Shown: positions 47,290 to 56,331 of the stretch, piece by piece | How positions within the stretch are numbered: the stretch's first letter is position 1 | Layout: the number at the start of each line of letters is the position of its first letter | Assembly: GCF_000756305.1 (NCBI RefSeq) | Contig: NZ_JRFE01000024.1 | Coordinates: 121,964 to 185,963 of the forward strand | Length of the DNA stretch: 64,000 nucleotides | Source of the DNA: Myxosarcina sp. GI1 | GTDB taxonomy: Bacteria; Cyanobacteriota; Cyanobacteriia; Cyanobacteriales; Xenococcaceae | Direction of reading: 5' to 3' | Translations under genes and position numbers: made by a program | The notes under the pieces: generated by a model | The model's database searches: none | Told to the model about the DNA's origin: nothing | What the model saw: the letters and a program-made list of their open reading frames with translations, nothing else

Positions 47290-48033
47290 CTAGTTTGAAG
47301 AATTCAAAATTTGTATTTCTGATAAATTTGAGATAGTAACATTTGCAGCAGTTAAAACAGTATTATTGTCCCAGCTAATACCAATGGTTCCTGCGGCTTT
47401 AGCTGCCGTTGCCATAGCTATATCTCCCAGAGAATCTCCCACCATCAAAGTGCTATGAGGATTTACTGACATAGCTTGACAAGCTCTAACAAATAGTCTG
47501 GGATCTGGTTTATTAATCTCATCATCTACACCCATTGCTAGTTCGATATACTCGCTCAGGTGCGATCGCTCGATAAAATTTCGTACACCTGCTGTAGAAT
47601 CAGCAGAGAGAATTCCCAACTTAACTTTTGCCTGTGCCAAAGTTTTCAGCACTGGCAAACAGCCAACAAACAAAGGAGAAGTATTTGCATCTCTAACTAC
47701 AAGTTGGGAGGCAGCGACAAAAGCTTCATTAACAATCTGCTTGGCGGTAAACCATCCACAGCCTGTTTTAACGATACAAGCTGCGGTTGCCAGTTCATTT
47801 TCTTGACGACTTCCTACTGCCGTCAAACCTGCGGGATCGAGGGCATTGTGTTTAATACCAAATACCTTAGTAAGTTCTGATGCCATACCTGGTATTCGCG
47901 CCTCAATTTCGTCGATTCTAACCTGCGCTAATTTGGTTAAAAAAAATTGGGAATTTTCTAAAGTTCCGTCTTTATCAAAAATAATGGCTTCAATTTTATT
48001 AAAAATCGTGCCTTTACAGACAATTGTTGCCAA
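47290..48033 (-). CDS. HAD-family phosphatase (phosphoglycolate-phosphatase-like)
   Basis: 247 aa. Motif I FDKDGTLENS with the nucleophile Asp, motif II LGILSADST, motif III lysine in DEINKPDPRLF, and motif IV VGDSLGDIAMA are all present. The large helical cap resembles Gph-type enzymes. Substrate not determinable by sequence; 2-phosphoglycolate is possible in a phototroph. Upstream of metK on the same strand. Confidence 0.88.
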   Translation of the reverse strand: MATIVCKGTIFNKIEAIIFDKDGTLENSQFFLTKLAQVRIDEIEARIPGMASELTKVFGIKHNALDPAGLTAVGSRQENELATAACIVKTGCGWFTAKQIVNEAFVAASQLVVRDANTSPLFVGCLPVLKTLAQAKVKLGILSADSTAGVRNFIERSHLSEYIELAMGVDDEINKPDPRLFVRACQAMSVNPHSTLMVGDSLGDIAMATAAKAAGTIGISWDNNTVLTAANVTISNLSEIQILNSSN

Positions 48034-48156
48034 ATTATCGATATTCTCCCCAATAAACTACAGGAATTTAATAGTCACAGATTACTCTGTCCCTTGACAG
48101 CGAAGCAATCTGTAACCGTTTGTTTAAACCCAAAATTTGGTACTAGCGGTTGCTAT

Positions 48157-49185
48157 TTATTCTTCGACGCTAGCTCCTACCATTTCACCTTCAGAATCTT
48201 CAGCCTCGTCGCTACTGCTAGCTTCAACTACATCTTCACTGGCTGATTCGGCTGCATTTAATTCTTCTACAGTTATTCCTTCAGCTTCAGCCAAGAGTTT
48301 TTGGCGATATTTTTCTGCCATCTCTTCAGCTTTTTCAAAAACTAAGTCGCGGTTTTTAAGCATATCACCTGGTTCTGGCTCTAGCTGTTTGGTAGAGAGC
48401 GAAATCCGTCCTCGTTCGGCATCGAGATCGATAATCATTACTTTTAATTCGTCGTTTACCCCAAAGACGCTATGAGGTGTATCGATATGATCGTGCGAGA
48501 TCTCCGAAATGTGTAGTAATCCGCTCACGCCGCCAATATCAATAAATGCGCCATAAGGTTTGATACCTCTTACCGAACCTCTCACAACTTGACCGACTTC
48601 TAAGCCGTTCATCTTGCGTTCTACTAACGCTCGACGATGGCTCAATACCAAGCGATTTCGCTCTTCATCTACTTCTAGAAACTTGAGCGGCAAATCTTCG
48701 CCTACCAAATCTTCTTTAGCTTCTTTAGCACTGATATGAGAACCGGGAATAAAGCCGCGTAAGCCTTCAATTCTTACCAATGCACCACCGCGATTGGTAG
48801 CAAAGACATTGGAGCGTACTGTAGCATCTTCCTGCTGCAATTGTCTGACTCTTTCCCAAGCTCGCATATACTCAATACGACGAATTGAAAGAGTTAACTG
48901 CCCATCTTCGTTTTCGTCAGTTAAGATAAAAAATTCTCTAGTTTCATTCGATTGAAGTACTTCATCGGGATTATCTACCCGATTGATAGACATCTCTTGA
49001 ATGGGGATGTAAGCTGCTGTTTTTGCACCAATGTCAATCAACGCACCTCTTGGTTCCATGCTAAATACCGTTCCCGCTACAATGTCCCCTGGACTGAAAT
49101 GATAATCGTATCGATCTAAAAGAGCGGCGAAATCTTCATGAGTAAAACCAATATTGTTGTTATTATTTTCTTGCTGATTGACCAT
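48157..49185 (-). CDS. rpsA: 30S ribosomal protein S1
   Basis: 342 aa from the ATG at 49185, with AAGGAAA 12 nt upstream; the frame opens earlier (49272) but without the family's conserved start. Three S1/OB RNA-binding domains (about 30-100, 115-185, 200-270), as usual in cyanobacteria, with GxVxxxxxxGAfVdiG pattern in each (GTVFSMEPRGALIDIG, GSVRGIKPYGAFIDIG). A Glu/Ser-rich tail follows. It helps mRNA binding and translation initiation. Confidence 0.95.
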   Translation of the reverse strand: MVNQQENNNNNIGFTHEDFAALLDRYDYHFSPGDIVAGTVFSMEPRGALIDIGAKTAAYIPIQEMSINRVDNPDEVLQSNETREFFILTDENEDGQLTLSIRRIEYMRAWERVRQLQQEDATVRSNVFATNRGGALVRIEGLRGFIPGSHISAKEAKEDLVGEDLPLKFLEVDEERNRLVLSHRRALVERKMNGLEVGQVVRGSVRGIKPYGAFIDIGGVSGLLHISEISHDHIDTPHSVFGVNDELKVMIIDLDAERGRISLSTKQLEPEPGDMLKNRDLVFEKAEEMAEKYRQKLLAEAEGITVEELNAAESASEDVVEASSSDEAEDSEGEMVGASVEE

Positions 49186-49721
49186 TTGGGTTAAGTTTCC
49201 TTGTTGTATTTTTCTATCTCCTTGGTTTAATGTGCCTCCTGCTTGATGTATACCCACTGACGGTCGCACCATGCTGGTAATAGCATTTAATAATCGTGCG
49301 CTCTGATTGTCATGCAGCCTACACCTACATTCTTTGCCCCTTCCACAAGCCAGTCTTTACCGACTCAAACATAGTCAGAAAACTGCTAAGTTGCCAAGAT
49401 TTTTTGCCTGATAGCAATATTGCATTAAAGTATTGTAACTTCTAATTGGGTTTGTAGTTGCTATTGTTTAAACAAATTTGACTTTTTTTACTAAAAAACT
49501 AGCTCGAAGATATTTTTTCGACTTATTTTTCTAGCTTTCTGATAACTTAAAACACTCGAATCTTTGACTTTTACAAGCTTTTTACCTCAAGTAGAGTAAA
49601 GCATTACTAGCCGTTGACTGAGAATTTTTGAGTCAAAATTGCCATCGCTATAGCTCAATCTCAAACCTTAAGATTATTAAGTCACAGAACGACACCTTAA
49701 TAATAGATTATTTATTTATTT
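49186..49721. other. Long rpsA leader / nrdR downstream spacer
   Basis: 536 bp. It includes a small hairpin ATGCT/AGCAT (49271-49286) and long AT-rich stretches. No gene found. A leader of this length could carry S1 autoregulation, but nothing in the sequence proves it. Confidence 0.4.
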
Positions 49722-50255
49722 TTAGCTTGAAGAAAGACAATCTGCCGTTGAAGAAGTAGATTTTTCTTGCCAATCGTCAATACTAATAGGTGAAGATTGA
49801 GAATTTTCGTGCTGTAAATGCTCTAAAGTTTCGACAAAATCTTTGATTCCTTGAAAATTGCGGTACACTGAAGCAAAGCGAACATAAGCAACTTCGCTTT
49901 CCTGGCGTAAATGTTCTAATACTAGTTCTCCTACCTCAGCACTGGTAAATTCTCGTTTGAGATTTTGCTGTAGTCTTGCTTCTATTTCTTCTACTATCGC
50001 CTGAATTTTTTGATTGGATATTTCAGTTTTTTCGCAAGCTCTAATAATGCCTCTAAGCAGTTTAGAGCGATCGAAAGATTCGCGACTGCCATCCCTTTTA
50101 ATTACGGCAATGGGAATAAATTCTATCCTTTCGTAAGTAGTGAAGCGATGCTTACATTTTAGACATTCCCTTCGGCGACGAATACTTTGTCCGCTTTCTG
50201 TAGAGCGAGACTCTAAGACTCGGCTTTCTGTATGCTGGCAAGATGGGCAGTGCAT
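49722..50255 (-). CDS. nrdR: Transcriptional repressor NrdR
   Basis: 177 aa. An N-terminal zinc ribbon (CPSC...[12 protein letters not shown]) and an ATP-cone domain (about 48-140; [20 protein letters not shown]) define NrdR, which senses dNTP/ATP and represses ribonucleotide reductase genes. Downstream of psbT on the same strand (184 bp), a neighbourhood seen in many cyanobacteria. Confidence 0.96.
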   Translation of the reverse strand: MHCPSCQHTESRVLESRSTESGQSIRRRRECLKCKHRFTTYERIEFIPIAVIKRDGSRESFDRSKLLRGIIRACEKTEISNQKIQAIVEEIEARLQQNLKREFTSAEVGELVLEHLRQESEVAYVRFASVYRNFQGIKDFVETLEHLQHENSQSSPISIDDWQEKSTSSTADCLSSS

Positions 50256-50328
50256 GAATTTAACTAATGCTAGAAATGCTGACTATAATAATGTCTTCAT
50301 AAAAAACAAATTGCAGATTATTGAAAAC

Positions 50329-50392
50329 AACAATCCGAGCCGCTTACACCATCCTATTGTGAGAACAAACACTTTGGGATTGTTAACGGCTC
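50329..50392. repeat. Two interlocked inverted repeats between psbT and nrdR
   Basis: AACAATCC (50329-50336) pairs with GGATTGTT (50377-50384) and GAGCCG (50337-50342) pairs with CGGCTC (50387-50392). The arms cross, so in RNA they could make a pseudoknot or two alternative hairpins. Confidence 0.5.
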
Positions 50393-50439
50393 AGAAGTAC
50401 ACAAAAATTAACTTATTAACTAGTTAACTTTAAAGGTTA

Positions 50440-50535
50440 TTACTTTTCAATACGGGGTGGTTCGCGAAATGCGATCGCAAAAAATAGCACGGCTAGAGCC
50501 ATAGCTAGAATTAGAATGTAAGCAACACTTTCCAT
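50440..50535 (-). CDS. psbT: Photosystem II protein T
   Basis: 31 aa: MESVAYILILAMALAVLFFA then IAFREPPRIEK. It is a single-helix photosystem II subunit at the dimer interface, with the expected length and sequence. Too short for standard ORF calling; it lies 132 bp after psbB on the same strand, the classic psbB-psbT pair. Confidence 0.97.
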   Translation of the reverse strand: MESVAYILILAMALAVLFFAIAFREPPRIEK

Positions 50536-50618
50536 AATTAATCTCTCAACTTCTATTCTTAGTTTATCAACAAAATTTTTGTTGGTATGCTTTTAGGCAT
50601 TTTTACTAACTTGAAACT

Positions 50619-50650
50619 GGAGGCAAAAACGGCAAAACCGCCTTACCTCC
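50619..50650 (-). terminator. Hairpin in the psbB-psbT spacer
   Basis: GGAGG/CCTCC outer arms with an inner CGG/CCG and a T run on the minus strand. It could terminate part of the psbB transcripts or stabilise their 3' end. Confidence 0.5.
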
Positions 50651-50667
50651 ATAAACAATGCAAATTG

Positions 50668-52206
50668 TTAAGCTTGCTGTTGTTGCTGACGACGAGTAGA
50701 TTTGTCACCAACTTTTTGATAGAAGCCCCATTCTACTTGTTCTTCTTCTAACTCTGGATCGACTCCAGCAAATACATCTCGGTAAAGAGTCCGAGATCCA
50801 TGCCAAATGTGACCGAAAAAGAATAGCAGAGCAAAACAAGCATGACCGAAAGTAAACCAACCTCTAGGACTGGTGCGGAATACACCGTCAGCATCAAAAG
50901 CTTCGGCATCAAAACTAAACGGCTCTCCTAATTGAGCGCGGCGGGCATACTTCTTAACGCTTGGAGGATCGTCAAAGCTTTGTCCATCTAAAGCACCACC
51001 ATAGAAGGATACGTTAACCCCACTTTGCTCGACGCTGAGTTTTGATTCTGCACGACGGAAGGGAATATCGGCTCTAACAACACCTTCAGAATCAGTTAAC
51101 ACTACAGGGAAAGTTTCAAAGAAATTAGGTATCCGACGTACGGTTAACTCTCTTCCTTCTCTGTCAGTAAATACTGGATGTCCCAGCCACTGTTGGGCAA
51201 CTCCATCACCGCTATTCATCGCGCCAGTACGGAACAAACCACCTTTAGCAGGGTTATTACCGACATAGTCGTAAAAAGCTAATTTTTCGGGAATTTTCAA
51301 CCACGCTTCCGAACGAGAAGCCCCATCTGCCATATCGGCTCCGACTCGACGCTGAATTTCTTGATTGAAATAGCCTTGATCCCACTGATAGCGGGTTGGT
51401 CCGAACAACTCTATAGGAGTAGTCGCACTGCCGTACCACATAGTTCCAGTTACCACGAAAGCCGCAAAAAATACGGCAGCAATACTGCTAGAAAGTACGG
51501 TTTCGATGTTACCCATCCGCAGAGCGCGATACAGTCTTTCGGGAGGTCGAACGCTGAGGTGAAACAAGCCAGCGATAATACCGACAATTCCTGCGGCGAT
51601 ATGGTGGGCTACTACTCCTCCTGGATTAAACGGATTGAAACCCGCAGGTCCCCACTCTGGGGCGACAGCTTCTACGTGTCCCGTCAAGCCATAGGGATCT
51701 GATACCCACATTCCAGGTCCCCAAAGACCAGTAAGATGGAAAGCACCAAAGCCGAAGCAGAGTATGCCGGATAACAGTAAGTGAATGCCGAACATTTTTG
51801 GTAAATCTAAAGCTGGTTGACCCGTACGTTCGTCAACAAATAGCTCTAAATCCCAATATACCCAGTGCCATACGGCAGCTAAAAACAGTAAACCAGATAA
51901 AACGATGTGAGCGATCGCTACACCTTCAAAAGACCAAAAGCCAGGGTTCACGCCAGTTTCTCCTGTAACGCTCCACCCGCCCCAAGATCCTTCTACACCC
52001 AAACGTGCCATAAAAGGTAGTACGTACATACCTTGCCGCCACATAGGGTTGAGTACGGGATCGCTGGGATCGAAAACTGCTAGCTCGAAAAGAGCCATCG
52101 AACCTGCCCATCCTGCTACTAAAGCGGTGTGCATTAAGTGTACTGATATTAGTCGTCCAGGATCGTTCAAGACGACTGTATGAACTCGATACCAAGGTAG
52201 TCCCAT
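50668..52206 (-). CDS. psbB: Photosystem II CP47 chlorophyll protein
   Basis: 512 aa. [20 protein letters not shown] is the invariant N-terminus of CP47. Six membrane helices carrying pairs of chlorophyll-binding His residues ([48 protein letters not shown]) and the large lumenal loop E (about 260-450) are all present. It is a core antenna binding about 16 chlorophylls. A very strong Shine-Dalgarno (AAGGAGGAG) lies just upstream of the ATG. Confidence 0.99.
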   Translation of the reverse strand: MGLPWYRVHTVVLNDPGRLISVHLMHTALVAGWAGSMALFELAVFDPSDPVLNPMWRQGMYVLPFMARLGVEGSWGGWSVTGETGVNPGFWSFEGVAIAHIVLSGLLFLAAVWHWVYWDLELFVDERTGQPALDLPKMFGIHLLLSGILCFGFGAFHLTGLWGPGMWVSDPYGLTGHVEAVAPEWGPAGFNPFNPGGVVAHHIAAGIVGIIAGLFHLSVRPPERLYRALRMGNIETVLSSSIAAVFFAAFVVTGTMWYGSATTPIELFGPTRYQWDQGYFNQEIQRRVGADMADGASRSEAWLKIPEKLAFYDYVGNNPAKGGLFRTGAMNSGDGVAQQWLGHPVFTDREGRELTVRRIPNFFETFPVVLTDSEGVVRADIPFRRAESKLSVEQSGVNVSFYGGALDGQSFDDPPSVKKYARRAQLGEPFSFDAEAFDADGVFRTSPRGWFTFGHACFALLFFFGHIWHGSRTLYRDVFAGVDPELEEEQVEWGFYQKVGDKSTRRQQQQQA

Positions 52207-52449
52207 TGACTACGCTCCTCCTTGTGAAATAATAATTTGTCAGTTACGACTGTTATTTTTTATTTGTATTTATTGTCTCAATTTCTCGTCCCGATGGAAA
52301 AATATTTGACAGTAACAATTACTAAATAAGGATGATTCGAGGTATGTCTCGAAATTCCTATTTATTTAAAGAAGTGTAACTATTGTTAGAACCCATTGCA
52401 AGAGTTAGAAACTTCATGACAGCCTAAAGTCAAGTTTTGTTACAAAATA

Positions 52450-52770
52450 TTAATTTTTATTGAGTTTAGATTGGGAGTTAAAAACTAATTCAGAGCGGGT
52501 CAAAATTTCAATTACCTGTTCGGCACCAATCAAACGTTTTAAAACTACCTGCCCAATGTTTGAATTTCCAGCTTCGTTTAAAGGACAAACTTCAATCGTG
52601 ATTACGGCATCTTCAACCTGATAGAGCCACAGAGACTCTTGTCGTTCTAAAATGCCACAGTTAAGACGCTCGATTTGCGGTTTGCGTCTCCAGCTAGAGC
52701 GATCCCAAAGTCCGCCAAACTCCCAGACTCGCCTATAAGTCCAACCATCTGATAGAAAAAAATATTTCAC
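52450..52770 (-). CDS. Conserved protein of unknown function upstream of psbB
   Basis: 106 aa, no Cys cluster or membrane helix. Trp-rich N-terminus (SDGWTYRRVWEFGGLWDRSSW) and a beta-rich middle (WLYQVEDAVITIEVCPL). No family recognised. Same strand as psbB, 243 bp upstream. Confidence 0.6.
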   Translation of the reverse strand: MKYFFLSDGWTYRRVWEFGGLWDRSSWRRKPQIERLNCGILERQESLWLYQVEDAVITIEVCPLNEAGNSNIGQVVLKRLIGAEQVIEILTRSELVFNSQSKLNKN

Positions 52771-52842
52771 TGCTTGAATTTACTGCCAACTAACTTTTAG
52801 ACGGTAAACAGGATATTGAAGCAAGAAAATCGCTTTAAATAT

Positions 52843-53802
52843 TTACCAGTCCCACATTACAGGATTGTCGTCCAGATAATCTGTTACCTGTCTGCCAATT
52901 TGGTCAATTTCTCGAAGATCTGCTTCACTAAGCTCTACTTCAGCCGCTTTAGCATTGTCTGTAGCTTGACTGGCATGACGCGCACCAGCGATCGCATTAG
53001 TTTGAGGTTGGGCAATTAACCATGCTAAAGATAACTGAGCTAGTGTGCAGTTATAGCGCTCGGCAATGGGCTGAAGTTGCTGTAGTGCAGTTTGAGCGTG
53101 TTGATAGTTATCGCCTTGAAAGAGGGTATTGTCGGCGCGATGATCTCCTTCAGCGAACTTATGGTCTTTGCCAAATTTACCAGTAAGTAAACCTTGTGCC
53201 AGGGAAGAATATGCCAGGATTGAAATATCGTTTTCAATACAGTATGGTACGGCATCCTGTTCGACTTTACGCCAGAAAAGAGAATAAGGCGGTTGCAAGC
53301 TATCAATTCTGCCGTATTGCGAGGCTTCTTCTAATTGAACGCGAGAGAAATTAGATACGCCGATCGCTCTAATTTTCCCCTCTTCCTTAAGCTGGTTTAA
53401 AGCCTTCATAGTTTCTTCTATAGGTACGTCTTCCGTATTAAAAGCACCACTGGGCCAGTGTATTTGATATAAATCGATATAGTCTGTAGCGAGATTTTTT
53501 AAAGAGCGATCGCAAGCAGCAATAACTTCATCGTATTTGAGATGACTGGCAAAAACTTTAGAGGCATAAACCAGTTTATCTCTTACATCGCCTACAGCTT
53601 TAGCGATAATTTGTTCTGAATGTCCGTTGCCATATACTTCTGCCGTATCGATAGTGGTTATTCCTGCTTCATAGGCAGCGCGAATAGTTTTGATGCTATC
53701 TTCGTCTTCGATGCCCGCCCACATTCTTTTTCCTGCCTGCCAAGTACCCATTAAAATTGGGGTGATTTTAACGTCTGAGCGCCCGAGCGATCGCATTTCC
53801 AT
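52843..53802 (-). CDS. Aldo/keto reductase
   Basis: 319 aa. Catalytic tetrad: Asp and Tyr in TIDTAEVYGNGHSE, Lys in LVYASKVF and His in LYQIHWPSG. The (beta/alpha)8 fold motif GVSNFSRVQLEEA is present. NADPH-dependent reduction of an aldehyde or ketone; substrate unknown. The YdhF/Tas-like subgroup is likely. Confidence 0.93.
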   Translation of the reverse strand: MEMRSLGRSDVKITPILMGTWQAGKRMWAGIEDEDSIKTIRAAYEAGITTIDTAEVYGNGHSEQIIAKAVGDVRDKLVYASKVFASHLKYDEVIAACDRSLKNLATDYIDLYQIHWPSGAFNTEDVPIEETMKALNQLKEEGKIRAIGVSNFSRVQLEEASQYGRIDSLQPPYSLFWRKVEQDAVPYCIENDISILAYSSLAQGLLTGKFGKDHKFAEGDHRADNTLFQGDNYQHAQTALQQLQPIAERYNCTLAQLSLAWLIAQPQTNAIAGARHASQATDNAKAAEVELSEADLREIDQIGRQVTDYLDDNPVMWDW

Positions 53803-54092
53803 AATTAAATTAATATTACTTTTTAAAACTCAATGGGTCGCCCGAAGTGAATTCGGGTGCGTGCCGTTGAGCGGTACTCAATTTCGATTTTAGGACAAAT
53901 TGTTTAAGCGAATTTTATCTTGTGATACTAAAAGGCGATCGCGCTTTACATATTCAATTGAGAAAACGAACTAAATAATTAGTTTATTGTCTTTAATTTC
54001 TATATTGCTACTTGCTACTCAAAACCAGTTGACAAACAACGTAGTCCCTTAACTTATCACCAACGGGCATTGCCTTATCCCTACGGGGTGTT

Positions 54093-55589
54093 TTATTCTA
54101 TCCAATTTTTAGCTCGCTCTACTGCTTTAGACCACATGGCAAAATTAGCTTGTGCCTGTTCCTGTCCTTCTCCTGGTTCAAACACGCGCTCTATTTGGCG
54201 ATTATCGATTAAACTTTGGTAATCATCGTAAAAACCAACGGCTAAACCCGCACCAAAAGCTGCACCTTGAGCGGTAGCATCGAGAATAACGGGACGTTCT
54301 ACAGGAACGCCTAAAGCATCGGCTTGAAACTGCATTAAAAAGTTATTTTTAGTCGCGCCACCATCTACTTTTAGTAGAGAAATTGGTTTGTCGCTATCTT
54401 TATTGGCTGCATCCACAACTTCTTTTACCTGATAGGCGATCGCTTCTAAAACTGCCCTAACCATGTGTTCGCGCTTAACTCCCCCCGTAATACCAAAAAA
54501 AGCACCGCGAGCGTTCATATCCCAATGAGGCGCACCCAAGCCACTTAAGGCAGGAACGAAGTAAACTCCGTCGGTATCGGCAACTTGTAAAGACATAGGT
54601 TCGGTATCGGCAGCAGAGTCGATTAACTTTAAGCCGTCGCGCAACCACTGGATAGAAGCACCCGTAGTAAAAATTGCCCCTTCCAAAGCGTAGTTAGTCT
54701 GTTTGTCCGTACTCCAGGCAACGGTAGAAAGAAGCCGTTCGTGCGATCGCGTTACTTCCGTTCCCGTTTGCGCTACCAAGAAGCAGCCCGTACCGTAGGT
54801 ACATTTAAGTAAACCTGGGCGATCGCAACCATGAGCGAATAAAGATGCCTGTTGATCGCCAAATATCCCTGCAATAGGAATTTCCGCTCCCAAAACTTCG
54901 CGATCGCTGTTGCCAAATACTCCCATACTCGGCATAATTTCGGGCATGATGTTACGAGGAATATTAAAAAGATCGAGTAGAGAATCATCCCAGTTTCCCG
55001 TTGCTAAATTCATTAACATCGTGCGACTGGCATTACTGATATCGGTCGCGTGAACCTGTCTGCCAGTAAGATTCCATAAAGCCCAACTGTCTATTGTACC
55101 CGCTAAAACATTGTCCCAATTAGTATCGGGTTGGTCTTGTTTGACTTTATCGATTAACCAGGCGATTTTAGTAGCAGAAAAATAAGCATCCAATACTAAA
55201 CCCGTCTTCTGCTGGATTTCCTCGGCTTTTCCCATATCTCGCAGCTTATTACACATCGCAGCAGTGCGACGATCTTGCCAGACAATAGCCTTATGTAAAG
55301 GTTCTCCTGTAGTTTTATCCCACAGCACACAGGTTTCTCTTTGAACCGTCAAACCAATAGCGGCAATCTCTGCAACCTTAGCTTGCTGCTCGTCTATAAC
55401 TTTTTGTATACAGCTATGAGTATCTCGCCAAATTTCAGCGGCATCGTGTTCTAACCATCCAGGCTGAGGATAATGTTGGGTTAATTCTTTATAAACCTGA
55501 CCGACTATATTTCCCTGTTTGTCGAATAAAATTGCTCGATTTCCTGTAGTGCCTAGATCTAGGGCTAGGATGTATTTATAGTCAGCCAT
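54093..55589 (-). CDS. glpK: Glycerol kinase
   Basis: 498 aa. LALDLGTTGNRAILFDKQGN at the N-terminus, QDRRTAAMC, GDQQASLFAHGC and GATKNNFLMQFQADALG identify the FGGY kinase GlpK. It phosphorylates glycerol to glycerol-3-phosphate for lipid or osmolyte metabolism. A short hairpin AAAAGC-TGTA-GCTTTT (55635-55650) lies in its leader. Divergent from zur. Confidence 0.94.
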   Translation of the reverse strand: MADYKYILALDLGTTGNRAILFDKQGNIVGQVYKELTQHYPQPGWLEHDAAEIWRDTHSCIQKVIDEQQAKVAEIAAIGLTVQRETCVLWDKTTGEPLHKAIVWQDRRTAAMCNKLRDMGKAEEIQQKTGLVLDAYFSATKIAWLIDKVKQDQPDTNWDNVLAGTIDSWALWNLTGRQVHATDISNASRTMLMNLATGNWDDSLLDLFNIPRNIMPEIMPSMGVFGNSDREVLGAEIPIAGIFGDQQASLFAHGCDRPGLLKCTYGTGCFLVAQTGTEVTRSHERLLSTVAWSTDKQTNYALEGAIFTTGASIQWLRDGLKLIDSAADTEPMSLQVADTDGVYFVPALSGLGAPHWDMNARGAFFGITGGVKREHMVRAVLEAIAYQVKEVVDAANKDSDKPISLLKVDGGATKNNFLMQFQADALGVPVERPVILDATAQGAAFGAGLAVGFYDDYQSLIDNRQIERVFEPGEGQEQAQANFAMWSKAVERAKNWIE

Positions 55590-55815
55590 AGTTTATAGAT
55601 ATCCAAATTTTTCTTAATAAGGTAGATTTACCAGAAAAGCTGTAGCTTTTGAATACTTGCTAACTTTTATTAAGCGTTTGGAAGACAATTATAAAATTGC
55701 TGTCTCTTAAAGCGCGATCGCCTAAACCAAGTTTTGTTGGCGATCGTAATTGACCTTTCAAATGCAATAGCCCGACCTTGTAATATAGAGTCAGGCTCGT
55801 TATCCAACACCAATC

Positions 55816-56193
55816 ATGAAAGCGCAACGCACCCGATCTCAGGAGCGAATTATTAACATCCTGCAAAATCTAAAACGCTCTATTTCGGCTCAAGACCTCT
55901 ATATCGAATTACGCAATCGCAAACAGAATATGGGACTGGCTACGGTCTACCGTTCACTTGAAGCTCTCAAACTACAGGGAGAAGTTCAGGTGCGTACTCT
56001 ATCTAATGGCGAATCGGTTTATAGCCCTGTAAGGAGCGATCGCCACCATCTTACCTGTGTCAACTGCGGGGTTTCAGTTCCTATTGATGAATGTCCCGTA
56101 CACGAATTAGAAGATCGTCTAGAAGCATCCCATCAGTTTAAGGTTTACTATCACACTTTAGAATTCTTTGGTTTGTGCGATCGCTGTCACTAG
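55816..56193 (+). CDS. zur: Zinc uptake regulator Zur (FurB type)
   Basis: 125 aa. It starts MKAQRTRSQERIINILQNLK, contains the winged-helix segment MGLATVYRSLEALKLQGEVQVR and the dimer/zinc domain with HHLTCVNCGVSVPIDECPVHELE and YHTLEFFGLCDRCH. It closely resembles my recollection of Anabaena FurB/Zur. Zur represses zinc-uptake and related genes when zinc is plentiful. The two C-x2-C pairs form the structural zinc site. The protein ends directly after the second pair, slightly shorter than some relatives. Confidence 0.88.
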   Translation: MKAQRTRSQERIINILQNLKRSISAQDLYIELRNRKQNMGLATVYRSLEALKLQGEVQVRTLSNGESVYSPVRSDRHHLTCVNCGVSVPIDECPVHELEDRLEASHQFKVYYHTLEFFGLCDRCH

Positions 56194-56237
56194 TATCGCT
56201 ACGCGGAAATCAAAAGTTAAAAATTAAAAGTAATTTA

Positions 56238-56331
56238 GGGAACGGGTAACGGGTAACGGGTAACGGGTAACAGGCAAGAGGCAAGAGGCAAGAGTAGAAA
56301 CTTGTTACTCGCTACTTGCTACTTGCTACTT
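56238..56331. repeat. Composite heptamer repeats at the ftsI 3' end
   Basis: Five ACGGGTA-type units, three GGCAAGA units, then TGCTACT units that end in the ftsI stop codon (minus-strand TAG in AAGTAGCAAG). Three unit types follow one another directly. Confidence 0.85.

Noticed and set aside
48157..49272. Longer rpsA start at 49272
   Set aside because: The added 29 residues are not S1-like and a good Shine-Dalgarno precedes the inner ATG at 49185.
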